Shown: positions 18,861 to 32,800 of the stretch, piece after piece
Numbering within the stretch: position 1 is the stretch's first letter
Layout: the number at the start of each line of letters is the position of its first letter
From: Rhodeus uyekii
Taxonomy: Eukaryota > Chordata > Actinopteri > Cypriniformes > Acheilognathidae
NCBI GenBank assembly: GCA_037043235.1
Contig: JAWRVZ010000053.1
Coordinates: 2,108,001-2,172,000, forward strand
Direction of reading: 5' to 3'
DNA: 64,000 bases
The notes under the pieces: model-generated
What the model saw: the letters and a program-made list of their open reading frames with translations, nothing else
Databases searched by the model: none
Told to the model about the DNA's origin: nothing
Translations under genes and position numbers: made by a program

Positions 18861-21800
18861 ATGGCGGAGCTGCAGATGCTGCTGGAGGAGGAAATCCCAG
18901 CGGGTCGCAGAGCGTTACTGGACAGTTTCACCAACCTCGAAAGAGTCGCCGAGTACTGCGAGAGTAACTACGTGCAGGTGAGCGGGCGAGAGCGCGCGTG
19001 TGCGGTGGCTGTCGGTCATCTGTTGAAGCTGAGCACCAACTACTAAACCCGTGCTCGCGACCGCCGCTTCCCCTCGCTGATAAATACCAGAAAAGTTTAT
19101 AGCACTCGGAGCCGAGGCTGCAGAGCGAGAGGACGCGCTCAGATTTGCAGTGATTATTGGTAGCAGTGATTACATGATGTTCATACGCACTTGAAAAACT
19201 TTGTTCTGTCTCTCCACGCCAGTCAAACAGGCTGACAGATGCAGTTCAAAACAACTCACCCGGAGTTTGGCTTTTTAGACGGGTGACGCTTGATGTTAGT
19301 CGCTGTCGGAGCCGGAGGAGAATTTGACAGACTGCTTGATGCTTGCTAGATGTTTCCATATTGATGTGATTTATGCCATTGTAGGTTTTTTTTAACAGCG
19401 ATTTCAGTCAGTGTTGAGCCTCAGTGCAGGGATTTGAACTGTTCTTGAACGTGCATGCATAATTTTAGTAATTAAAATGATAAATAATTTTCCATATTCG
19501 TAATATTTATGAGCACAACAGTCATATCTGTATTGGTGTTGTATCAAATGTTGCCGTAAGGATGTCACTGACGTAGTGTCGTGTTTTAGGTCAGTTTTTC
19601 TCTTCATCGACCATTATGGATTTTGTTGTTGTTGTTTTAAGGCTGATATTTTAGCTGGGTGCCTCAACTATAAACTTCATTTAAATATCACAATATTTCA
19701 TTTAAAAATGGTAAATTACAGATGCTGTGGTTTATATTTAATTGACATGATATTTACGTAATTTGACAATCACTGTAACACCTTTTTAGCTTGATAGTTC
19801 TTTAGTTTTTTCTGCATTTGGCAAACGCTTTTATCCAGAGTGACTTACATCGCATTCAAGAAACACATTGACATTCTAATCAGTTCTTGCTTTCCCTGGG
19901 AATCAAACCCATGACCTTTGCGTTGCAAGCGCCACGCTCTACTGTTTTGAGCTACAGGAAAACCTATTAAATCTGTAAAATAAGCAGATACTCTATATAT
20001 CAACCTATTCAATCTGTAATCCTTATTATAGTATTTTTCACAGTCAGTCTGTGCACACTGGAAATAATATTTTTTCAAATAGAGACCAGTAACCCTGGAA
20101 ATATTGGGGAAATGTATCATATCTAGGCATTGATGAAGGAAAAAAAGCCATTTATTAAATGAATATTATTATTATTACATTTATATATTATGCTATAAAT
20201 TACTTTTTATCAGTGTGATATTTTGGTTATACTGTATTTTGGTTGCACACACCTTAAAATGGAATGTATTTTTTACTTGTATGGAATGTAGTTTATTTGC
20301 ATAAGAAAAGCTTGGACAGAAGAATATCAAGATGCCTTTAAAGGACAAGTGTTTGAAATGTTTCATCAGTGTACTCATTCAAAATGTGAACTGTGCGTAT
20401 TGTTTCCTCAGCAGAACTTCACATTTTATGTAGTTCACATTTGTTTCTCCAGTGGCAACCCAACTGAACATCCCGACAAATGTAAGGGACTGTCTCTGTC
20501 CCGTTCCACGGTGCACTTGATCTGCTGAGAACATTTCTGAAGCTGTTTGCCACTTATGCTCGATAACCGAAAGCTGTTTTCTGATTCTCAGTACTGATAA
20601 TTCACTTAGCAGTTCATGGCAATATTTTTTTTAGCAGCGAGGCCTGGTTTTAAATATTTAGATTATTGACTTTTAGAACAGAGACGTGAATGAAACAAGA
20701 GTAATGTTTCTGAAGGTGGTTTGAGTGGACCTGCTGTTGTATTCTCCATTTTACTTTTTGCTCTTGTAAACCTTTAAAGATGGATGATAGACTTGAAATG
20801 GTTACTAGTGAACATGTTCCTGAAATGGTACCTCATAAGTGACCATTTGCAATCATTGAAATCACTTTATTTAACACGATTATTGGTGGTTAAGATGATC
20901 AAAGTTATTTCATGACATGATATACAGTGATCCCTCGCTTATTGCGGTTAATTCGGACCGGAACCCCCCGTGATAGGTGAAAATCCACAAAGTAGGATCA
21001 GCCAATCAGCTCACGGGATACATCCACTCGCGTTCTCATTCGTCGATCTCGCGCCGGGATCCATGCGCGTGGGTGTGTACAAACCCTCTGAAAGAGTTTC
21101 TCTCTTTGTCTGGAATCCTGGGAAACCATTTCTCTCTCGCATCACGATAAAACAACGCTGCTTTCTGCAATACGGCTGCCGATATGGCTGTGTTTTTGAA
21201 TTTCTATTTTTCAATAAATATTTTTGAAAAATCCGCAATGCACTGAGGCCGCGAAACTTGAACCGCGAAGTGGTGAGGGATTACTGAAATTTCACAGTTA
21301 TCAATACTTCAGCATAAACTAATACTGGGATAATGTAAGTCAAAAGTCCTTAAAACAGATACAGAAGACAAGGAAAGTGTCAGCAATACAGTAAGAACAA
21401 AGAAACAAATGACAAAACGACAAAGAATACAACAGAAGAAAAATACGAATTGAATAGACAGTTCTGCAACTGTCTTCTTTTTAAACATTATTATGTAAAT
21501 TGCACAAGCTTATTTTTTCCTATTGATCAAAATATATGAAAAAACCCATACATTTACTTTCCTACAGACCCTCTCCTTGAAGAAATCAGGACAGAAGTGG
21601 TTGAAACTGGACAAACGACAATGATTAAAACACCAGCAATGTCTTTATCGATTTGTGATCCAATCAACCAAAACGCATCTTAATACCAGTCGTATAGAAC
21701 TTTAGTCTCTACCTTTTGGAACAGTTTGCTTTGGGAACAAGCCTATGATGCCTAAAAATGCTGTCCTAGGTAGATCTTAGGCTCTGTGCCAGAGGTAGAA

Positions 21801-24800
21801 AGAGAAGGATAGGAGGGGAAAAAGGAGTCAGAGTTACTTGCTTGTACATATTATTAGCTCTGTTAATTAAAGAGATGTCAGACTGTTTGGCTTCATCACA
21901 TCAGTTGCTTATCTTTATTAGACAAATCATATGCTTGATTTAATTTCTTCAATGAAACTTTCTGGCCCTGCATGTCTGTGAATGTCAGCCGTTGGATGAA
22001 GTGGGAACTTTCAGAGAAAGATGGAGATAAAAAGCCTGTGGACACATTTTTACGGATTTAAGGTGTTTGTGGTGGGGTGTCATATCCATTCCAGGATGTT
22101 GTAATTATGTCTTGCTGAGAAGAGTCCAAGTTTTAATTGGATCCATGTTTAGATGATGTGAGATGGCTCAATGTTCTGCTCTGAATCCTAATGGAATCTT
22201 GGAAGGTGGGGATGTTTGTTTTAATGGCAGCCATGGAGATAATGTAACACACTTTTCTTTGGGCTTCTTTTCCAGGTTGAGAAGGCGCTTGAAAAATAGC
22301 GGTTTTTCATATCCCCTATAGGGAAGGGTTAGCTAATGACAGAATCTATTTATCTGGAGGAACTCATTAGAGTTAGATTTTGATTCATTAGGCTAAGAGC
22401 GCAGTGACTCAACACAGCATTCTTGAATATTGCACAGTATGTGAAGACAAGGGCTGATAAAGCTAATATCTGGTAAGAGGTCAACCAGGCCAAAATGTGG
22501 AGAAGCAGACTGGGTTACTTGCTCATATTTCCATGTAATTTAAATTTGGGGACTGTTAACTGGAGGGGTGGTTAGAGGTGGACCGATTGATCAGTTTTGC
22601 CGATCAATTGGCCTTGATAACCAGTTGCTGGAACAATCGGTTATCAGCAAAAATCCATACCGATAGTTTTGGTAGTGAAGGGTCATTTATGCAGCCAAAA
22701 TAAAAGCCATCACTGATACCTCATGGAGTTTGTTTTGACACTGAAGCTACACAGAGGGGGACAGACGCTGACTTAAAACAGACAGTGAAACTACACAGTA
22801 CACCACAGTACATGTTTTCACGTCATAAAGTAATTAATTTGTTAGTATATGTAGCAGTATGTTTGGGATCGAGGCTGAGAGTATGCTAACATTACTAGTA
22901 TATTAAGAGATGTCTAATTTCAATGCTATTGCATTTACATTTTTGCATTTGGCAGATGCTTTTATCCAAAGCGACTTGCATTGCATTAAGGGAACACAAT
23001 AACATTCTAATCATTTCTTGCTTTCCCTGGGATTCAAACCCATGATCTGGGCGTTGCAAGCGCCACACTTTACTGTTTGAGCTACAGGAAAGCATTTGTG
23101 TAGATTTTTAAAAGGGTTTCCAACAGTATTTTGTGAAACTGGTGGGTGTACCTAGAGCAGTGGTCCCCAACCTTTTTATTGCCGCAAACCGGTCAACGTT
23201 TGATAATTTTACCACGGCCCGCTGAGGGGAGAACGTTGATTGTTTATATTTTAGATGGTTTGATTGAATAATTTTAATTTAATTGTATTTAAACATGCCT
23301 TCAAAATAAAATTTACACCAAAAGATGAATATAAAGTGATTTTCACATTTTAACTCGCTAGAGCGTTAAATCAATGAGAACCCTGAGCTTGTTTCTTTGC
23401 AACGAGACTGTCTCCTATTACCCCAAGATGGAACAAAGACACCCGAATGTGTTGCTTATGGCCAGTTTATTCCGTTGATTTGTTTTGGTTGCTGTCACTG
23501 CAGAAAACCACACTTCACAAAGATATGTTGTCGGAAATGGCAATAGGGATTTAACTGTTTCGTACTCGTTTTTGCTAATTTGTGGGTTAAATTTGAGCAA
23601 ACACAATATGCACGTACACCAAGCAAGTTTAAACATGAGAAAGTACTGGTGAACAGAGAGAAGAGCGATACAGACCTCCAAATACCCGCGGGTTTGGTTC
23701 CACCAAAGCTACAACACTGCCGCTTGCAGCCGGTCAGCTCCAGATGTCACCTAAAACCGCCCTGATATCACAATATTTTGTGCATGCGCGGTATTGGTGC
23801 GGCTTTAGGTGACGTCGGGGGTGAGCGGCTGCAGTGGCGTTGAAGCTTTGTCGGCGCCGTCTCTCAGCTCCCGGTTAACCTCTCGTCCATGGAAAGTCAC
23901 ACAAACCCGAGAGAAATACACCACAGTAAATAAAATGGAAATAATTTAATGTTTTTTGGGCGGCCCGGTACCATTAAATCCACGGCCCAAGGGTTGGGGA
24001 CCACTGATCTAGAGGGTCTGGGGACATGTCTCAAGCCTCTTTTAGTTGAGTCTACGCTACATAATAATAGTTACAATATTATTCCTATAGCCATATATTG
24101 TCAAATAAATTAAACCTCCTTAATTAGTTTGGTCCTAATTCCTATACTTGCAGTTTTATTTTAAAGGAAACTGCAGTCTCGCTTTTATTTTGGCAGAAAA
24201 CAAGTTTACAAACGCATCCAGTGAAATGCTGTAATCGTCAACCTTAATTCAAAATGGGTGGCCGCTACGTTCCCAAATGCACATGCAGAGATTGAGTTCA
24301 CTGCATTTATTCAGTGTGAACTGAGACAGCTGAGCACGTGAGAAGAGTGTGCACTTATTTTGGCTCAGCACATCTCTTCAGATATGATGAGGGTAAGAAA
24401 GCCTCATCTCGCTTTCGACTTTAGCTTGTTTGACAGCAATGGTGCAAAACACAACATTAAAGACCTTTTATGTTATTATGAGAGGTTTAAATATATTTTT
24501 GGGCCACCAAAGTCTAATGAATGTGAAGCACTGAAATATATTTGTGGTGGTCAATATTGTGGCGGGCATAAATCAATGCATGCGAAACACTATTTAAAGA
24601 TGGCCATGGAGTCAGTGCCAGGATGTCTTTTGAGCATGGTTGTTTGGATTCATATGAAATGGTAACTTTTTACAAGAGAGTCAGGTTTTCTCATGTAACC
24701 TTCAAGGTCAAATGGTTGGTAATCACTGTCTTAAGCTATACTGTACTTGATGCCAGTAATGGTGCCAGTACCTACCAATTGAGCCCTAGTTGTTTCTTTT

Positions 24801-25559
24801 CACTCAGTGGACAAAAAATGGTCATTGTTGGTCAGTAATTTGCTATAGCCAATAATTGTCAGTGCTATTGTACGGTGTATCATGCGGAGTTCGCTAGCAG
24901 CAGGACGGTCCTTCCAGAGTGAGCCATTATTAGGCGGTAAACATGATGGTGCTGCCTTACAACTGACCATTTATGTATGAAAGACATGTCAAAATTAAGT
25001 GTGCTTTCTGCCCATGCTCACTCGAGTGGTGGACAAGTTGAAACCGTCTGTAATGAACCTCTTGGTTTATCTTCTCAGAGTGTGAGATTGAAATTGTTAT
25101 TATTCAAAGAATGGGTTGTATGTGTTGAACTGCAATGGCTGTACTCTGACCAGGACATTATCACAGAGGAAAGTTTGTCAAGTCAATGTCAGCGTGAGTC
25201 TTCATGAAGAATGTTTCTCCTTTTATGGACAGGATGGCAGTTGGTTTCTTTCATCTCCTGGCACCAGGACTCTTTTCTTTGAGGGCAAACTCTGAGACTA
25301 CTTACTGGAGAATAAATACTTGCTTTGTTGCTCTGCTTTCTTTCTATCTGTGTATTGTTTGAGTGTGTCTCTATGTGCGCTGTTAGGGGTCAGAGATAAA
25401 TCAGTCCATATGTTATGTAAGAGATGATGTTCATCCAATCATTATTGGGTCATTCTGTGTCAAATCAGCCAAGTTTTGTTAATATTTTTGTAAGACTTAA
25501 AATTACACTTACAGTATTTATATAAGAAAGACTAGGTCTGGGCAGTGTTTGTGTGTGTA

Positions 25560-25590
<31 letters not shown>

Positions 25591-26804
25591 ATGTATTTTT
25601 TTTTGTAATGCTACTTCACTTTGGTTGTTATTCAAGTAATTATTACTAGGAGCAGATTATTATTCGCCCTGGATTATTTTAGCAGTAATCACATACTAGA
25701 GTAATTTATTTATCATAGTTTTTATATTTATTAATGGTTTCTCAGACATGCTTTTTAGTGCTTAGTCATCCTGATTGCATCATTAATGTCAATGAGACAT
25801 TTAGAGTGTAAACCAGATGTATGTTGCCATGTGGAAAAAGAACAGAGAGGCCCATGTTTCACATTTCACTGTGCAGTAATTCTCCATCTGAGAGCAATTA
25901 CAGCACAGGCGATGGAGCGGCTGTGTCCAGACTCAGCAGTCAGGCCTTTCTCTCTTGGCCTCCTCCTCCACACTCTGTCGCTCACCCCTCTCGCAAATTT
26001 AGTGAGATGTAAAAGAGGCAAGCAGGCGTTTCTTTGTGAATTGTCCTCCAGCTTCAGTGCAGTGCTGCCCTCTCCTCAGGCCAGAGAAACCAGACAACCA
26101 ACTAGGTCAGATTGTCAGGAACAGGCAGGCAAAACATTGGCTAGAGAGCAAGAGACAGACACAGAAAGAAAGAAACTGACAGAGATGGTGAAGAGGAGAG
26201 AAAGAGAAGAGGGTGGAGGAAATTTTTAAGAGTTCACAGTGCGTGTATGTGTATAGATGGAGCGAGACAGAGTAGCACTATGAAATCTAATCTTCAATTT
26301 ACAGTGGTGTTAAAAAGAGTTTGCCCCCTTCTTGATATATTCTTTATTTGCATGTTTGCCACACTTTAATATTTAAATTAGTTTGAGATGACACAAGCAA
26401 ACACAAAATGTAGTTTTTAAATGAAGGTTGTTGTTTTTAAGGGAAAACAAAATCCAAACCTACACGAGTTTATTGAGAATGGTGTGTGTGTGTGTGTGTG
26501 CAGTGCCATGTACACCTTTAATTTCAGCATGGCCAGTCTGCTCGTGCTCCAGGTTCATTGTCTGTGCCTGATGTTGGTTTAATTAAATCTTTGTTTCCCA
26601 GACAACAGGTGCTGTAATAACACTCTGGGGGCATTTTGGGGCATTGAAACCATGTATCCAACATAACCTGTTCTGTTCGTATACATTTAAATCAATGTGC
26701 TGTTCATTTCTCTTCTCTGCCCCTGAACTCTCATGCTTGGTTTTACAGTCATTTAAAAGCAACACAGATTACCTTTAAACTCCACTGAAGCCACACATTT
26801 AGTT

Positions 26805-26838
<34 letters not shown>

Positions 26839-29800
26839 AGTCTGGCTCTAGTCTTTCAGATGGCTGATGTACTGATAGGCAGCAGTTATAGTGACATGAG
26901 CCATAATTCTCTTGCAGTACAGAGAGGCAGATGCAGATTTTTTGACCAGTTCTGTATTCATATGCTGGTGAAGATGAAAGAGAGATGAGTCTGTGTGTGT
27001 AGGAGGAGAGACGGTGTGGGCTGCTTTGAGTCTCTTGGTTTAGTCTTCTACATCTGTGATACTTCCTCGACTGCTCGTTCACATGACAACGCATCAGGGT
27101 TGTGGGCGCTGCTTTCAAACTCCGTTTATGTAGTCAAGCCATCCATTTGAAGCATTTCTAATTATACAGTTAAAAGACACAAACACGCATATGTGTACAA
27201 ATATGTGTGTGTGTGAGTGAGTGAGTACTAGTATTCAATAGGGGCTGACAATATGCAAACTGAAAATGTGCCGAATATGCGCCACCTGCTGTAACTTTAA
27301 AGCTGAGGTACGTATCGAACCGTCAGTTTTGTGTACTCACCGTAATTTTTCGGAAGTAGTTCCCAGCTCTCCTCCTTACATGTTATGGGACTCACACATG
27401 TGCACAATTTTTGCATTTCCAGTTCACATGGGGAAACTAGAGCACTCTGAGGAAACCCACACAGACCAGAGTCCTGCACGTAGGTGACGGGTGAACCGCT
27501 AGTTAATTGGTGGACCAATATTTACGTTGTCATTTGCCGTGCGGGTGGGGAATCAGGAAGCATGGGTGGACTGCTGGTCCAAAAGCCAAGAGACTATTTC
27601 AACTCAGTTCGGTACCCATGGATAGGCAGCTGCTTTCAAACTGTCTCATGCTTATATATGCCGGTAGCCTATTTAATCTGTATACTGCACATTTGTTCAA
27701 AATAGTCAGAATGGGCAAATTGTTCACATATAGACATAAGTTTTGTATTGTTTACATGACGAATGCACGTTCTCATCTTTTTTTCTGGTAATTTCCTTGT
27801 AGTATTATTATTGTTATTTTTTTATGCATCAACTTTGCCATTTTGGTTTTATTGATTGTTACATGAGGCAAATAAATAATTTTAATCTGTGTGGATTAAT
27901 GCGTGTGTGGTTCGGGAAAGGAATTAAATTACTGCTGCTGTCAGATAATGGATCAAGTGTTCTGTTAAGTTGTGCAGAAAGGTGTGGGTTTATCAAACAC
28001 GACCTATGCAGGACTGCACACAAAAGGCTTCATATCTCAGCCGGTACTCAAACCGGGGACATCCTTGCTGCGAGGCAGCAGTACTACCCACTAAGCTGCC
28101 CTAAGATTAGTATTCTTCTGGCACAAAACTCAATTAGGGTCACAGCATTAAACTTGCATATGCAAAACTCATCGCCATGATGCTAGACTGCTATGTCTGG
28201 TTGTACAGGCATTGCTAAGGTGTTCTGTGTGGTTTTACCATGATGCTACGGCTAAAAATATAATATTTTTTCCCCCGTTTCAGTCGATATCGACATTTAT
28301 CACAATCTTAATTTACGATAAATGGTAATGAAATATTTTCCTTCTTCAGAATGAATACGAACATCGTTTGTTCACAATTAATCTCCACAGAGTTTTACCA
28401 TTTTAATTTTTTGGTTACACTTTACAATAAGGTTTCATTTGGTAACAATAGTAATCTACAGTAGCTAGCCAACAATGAATGAACAGTACTTCTACAGCAT
28501 TTTGTTAATGTTAATCTCAATATTTTCTAAGAACTTTTTAAGATCTAAATTTGTATCTTTTAACATTAATGCTCTGTGAACTAACATGAACACAAATGTT
28601 ATGTTAACAAATGTTATTGCTTTCTGTTAGTTCATATCTGTTAATGAACTAGCAATTGAGAGCTTATTAAAAGTGTTACCAAAGAATGTATTGCCTAACA
28701 ACAACAAAAACCACATAAAATTAAATAAGCGCGAACAAGTCATTGGACTACATTACTTAGGCTACATATAAAGAAACAAAATACATATGCCATGGATAAA
28801 TGCCACACGGAAAATAATGTTTTCCATGAAAATGATAATGAAATGCTTTTAATCAAGCCATGTTGATGAAAATAATACGACAACAGTACAAGTGTTGGTT
28901 ATTAATAATAATCAATGTTTTAAAAACCCCAACTAAAATCTAAAGGTTAGGGTTAAGTTTTAATATTACAGTAACTGTAAATGTCTTTAATTGTACGGTT
29001 TCAAATAGCATTGCTGTTTGAGCTATTGAAGAGAATGAACACCCGTAAACCGAAGCGCTTTGATAATTGACAATTCACTCAACAGAATGTGAATCCTTAT
29101 ATATGAAATGAATCCGATTTTTATACAAAATAAACCTAATATAACTTATATTTGCACAAAATCACGCACAGATGAGGATGAAGTAAGTTGTGTAGTTGGA
29201 ATGTATGTAGCAAGCCTAAAGATTTCACAACGTTCTTTTACAGTCGTGTTCTCATTATAATTTTATGTATCCTATATGACAGATTTGTGCAGCACGTGTT
29301 TCACTTAACTGCATCTTCCTTTTTGAAGGGATACCATTCATATCAAGCGATTCAGAACCTATCATGGCGAACAGTGAGAATTTGAAATATTTCAGCTGAA
29401 GGAAATAGTAGAGTATTTATCGGTTTTAATATACAGTATTGGCCAAATTATATTATTTGATCGATAACATGAGAAATTAGCATTTATCGCCCAATACCAA
29501 TATGATGGCAGATATATCGTGCATCCCTATTCATAATCATTGGCTTTGTGGCAACCATATAGCCTCATATATTCCATCCCTGTAAATGAACGACTAGTCA
29601 AATAGAAAAATATTTGGTTGTGGCCATTTAATTAACATAATTGGGTAATACCAACAGTAATCGATCACAAAGCCATAGGTATTTTTCCTAAAGAGGTGGT
29701 GAACAGTCTTACAAAAGCAAGAACTTACAAATGCAACAGTAAACACTATATCAACACTAATAGCAGTTGGCTAGCAGGTAAAGCTTTACCCTTTGTTTAC

Positions 29801-32800
29801 ATTATAGCAACAACATAAAACTTATACAAACTGTTAATAGGACTTAGAAGATGAGATCCGCAAACAACCAACTGTCCTGACAAACTGGGAACTGCTCTGT
29901 TTGAGAAGCTTTTTTGTAAAGCCTGCATTAGAAGCTTAAATATCCCCCATTGAAATGGACTTTGTAACCTTGCAGATCCTTTTTTTTATGCTCCAACTGC
30001 AACATTACGCACTAACTAAAGTTGAAAAACTGAAAACGCTTTAAGGATCTTTTTTTTCAGACTTCATATTGAAAGCTTACCCAGCCCAATTAGCTATAAT
30101 GAATAGTGATGCGTAAAATAGATGTACAGTGCTTTGCAGGGACTTCTGGGTACCCTATTGAGCAGTCACTTGTCGACCAATACACATTTTTGAATGGCTG
30201 GTAGCATTATAAGCAGTGGGTGGATGCAGTGTAAGGTCCATATTTACATAATTCACTAAGACGTAAAATGCTGAGTCTTGTTGAAAGCTTTATTGAAAAG
30301 AACCCTCTAAATGAACAGATTTGCTCAGATGAATTATACAGGACTACTTGAGATCCTCTGACAGTGTAGTTATTGCTTCAGATCATTTGTATGGTTCATT
30401 GCTTTCATTTGAGCTGAGCTACAGTCACGCTTCTGAAAAGTGTAGTCACGTCAGTAACGTCACTGGCAGTCTGACACCCTGTTTGAAAAGCTCTTGCTTT
30501 TGAAAGAGGTCTCTGATGAGGTGAAAAGAGCTTTGAGCTCTGAGGAACAAAAGTGTCATCAGCATCTCTTGCTCTACCCACCTGTTCATTTTCAGAGTGT
30601 AATTATTTGAGTCATCACTGAAAAATCTGTGTCCTTCTGCTGTGGTCAGTGCTGTGAACGTGCAGCTAAGCAGTCATTAATGAGCACACGACCGTGTAAT
30701 TACCCATGAGCCCTGCCTCCATTTGTGTGCGTTTGAAACGGAGATGTACTGTTCTGAGCAGTAAATGACTCCTGTTGTACCAGCTCTCTTTTCATGTGTT
30801 GTTCATTTAAAATCAAAGCAAAAAATGAAACGATGAGCAGACATTTACCTCATCCAGACCCACGTCAGTGGGTTTTTGAGGTAATATTGTGAAATATTAG
30901 TTTACAATATATTCAAGTATAAAAGTTATTAGGGCCCGAGTACCAGTGGTGTGAGGACCTCTTGGAATTTCTCTGTTTGTTATTTAAAAGTTTAATTTAT
31001 GCCTGTGATGGCAAGGCTTTTTGCATCATTACTCCAGTCTTCAGTGTCACATGATCCTTCAGAAATCATTCTAACATGCTGATTTAATGCTCAAATATTT
31101 TGTCATCAATTTTGAAAACAGTTGTGCTGTCTGCTCTATATTTTGTGGAAACAGTGATGCACTTAATTTTAGGATTTTTTGATGAAGTTCAATAGAACAA
31201 CATTTATTTAATAGAAATGTTTTGTAACATTACCGTGCCTCTTCGCTGTGATTGGTGAATTGTTTCCTGTGTTCAGGCTGAGAATAAACACCTTTCCCAA
31301 ATGCATTTCCTTACAACGTCTCGTTCCCGCTCTCAAAAGGGTGCGTCTCCAGTTACTATCGTAACCTCGGTTCCCTGAGAGACGGGAACGAGACGGTGCG
31401 ATGTGATTCTGACGCAATTGCAGCACTTTATGCTATTTATACCGCCTGACAGCCAGAGCCGCATCACGCGACAATTGGCCAGTTGTCAACTGGCGTCATC
31501 CTATAAGGTTTCAGAAATTACGTGAAGGGGAGGAGTTCCCCTTCAACTCGGCAGCAATCTGCAATCAAGCAGGTTGCTGACAAGGATTGTGATGATGTAG
31601 CAAACCAGTATGACACTTTCATTAACACTGTCATTCCTGCAAACTACTCCTTGTTCAAAAATGTTGATAAGTGCAAAGACAACATTGACAAACTGCTGTA
31701 ATCTAAGCTGTCCTCAGAGCCTGAATTGGGTAAACTCTGGTCAGTGATGTCCAGTTTGTTGTTGTTCTCACATGGCCAAGCTACCGTGAATGCGGTTTTT
31801 CTGTTAATAGACAAATTGAACCCAAAAATGACCCCTGGTTTTCAAAAGCTATTGAAATCCCTGGATGGGACTTGAAATCAGACTGTTTTAAATGTTACTA
31901 ATTATTTGTATTGTAGTGTAATTCCATACACATTTTTATGGGACTTGGCAGACTGTTTTGCCCATTGCTGTAGACTGCTTTTGTTTTTAAATGTGTTTCT
32001 TCTGGTTTTGATACATGTACCATATTTTTTGACTACAAAATCAAGTACCAAAAATCATTAAAATGTCGTTGAGAATTATAACTTTGACATTGAAAAGTCA
32101 TGGAATTGTTTTGAACTGATGTGCTATGAACCCTGAGCCAATATGGAGAAAAAAAAATGTCTCAATCTGCTATCTCGACACTTTTTTGCAACCCCCCTAG
32201 GCCGTCGACATAACCGGGTTCCACTGTAATTTTTTAGTCATACTCTCCCCAAACTTTTGAATGGTAGTGTATACTACAATCTAAATGCACAACCTTCAGT
32301 ACGTTTTTGTGCTTTAGATTAAGAAAATTCTTTAGTACAAAAGTCCCTAATTACCTCGCTTCTGATTTAAGGTTGGTTTCATCTGGACTGCAGATCTTTC
32401 AAGCTAATAACGTTACCATAGTAAGTACCATATCCCATAGAAATAGTGTTCAGTCTAAATCACTGGAAACTAGGGCTGGACAATATGACCTAAAATCAAA
32501 ATCTTGATAAATTGAACATAACTTGAACATCCTTTATTATGATTAATGAACGATTATTTCGTTTAATTTTTTTGCCATCATAGTTAACTGACAAGGTTTG
32601 TAATCTAAATATACTAAACTATTAAAATATGGGATATTTGTTTCTAATGAAAGTGCATTTCTTAAATTTGTAATTTTAAAATGATTAGAGGAAACAAAAC
32701 TGGACATAAGGCCACCTTGTCTAGAGCTGTGGCAAATGTTATGACGCTACCCACAGTGCAATTACTCTACATATCAGCAACTTTCTTCAGTTATTTTGTC

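Noticed and set aside
19810..19968. Possible tRNA gene on the minus strand
   Set aside because: A- and B-box-like motifs are followed by a SINE body and tail seen in other copies here; the cloverleaf is not maintained.
24360..24665. 101-codon open frame
   Set aside because: Surrounded by decayed transposon sequence; no recognisable motif, so not called as a gene.
25786..26229. 147-codon open frame in abi2 intron 1
   Set aside because: No domain, no repeat family and no splice context recognised; the frame starts in ordinary intron sequence and its end is low-complexity Glu/Arg from GA-rich DNA.
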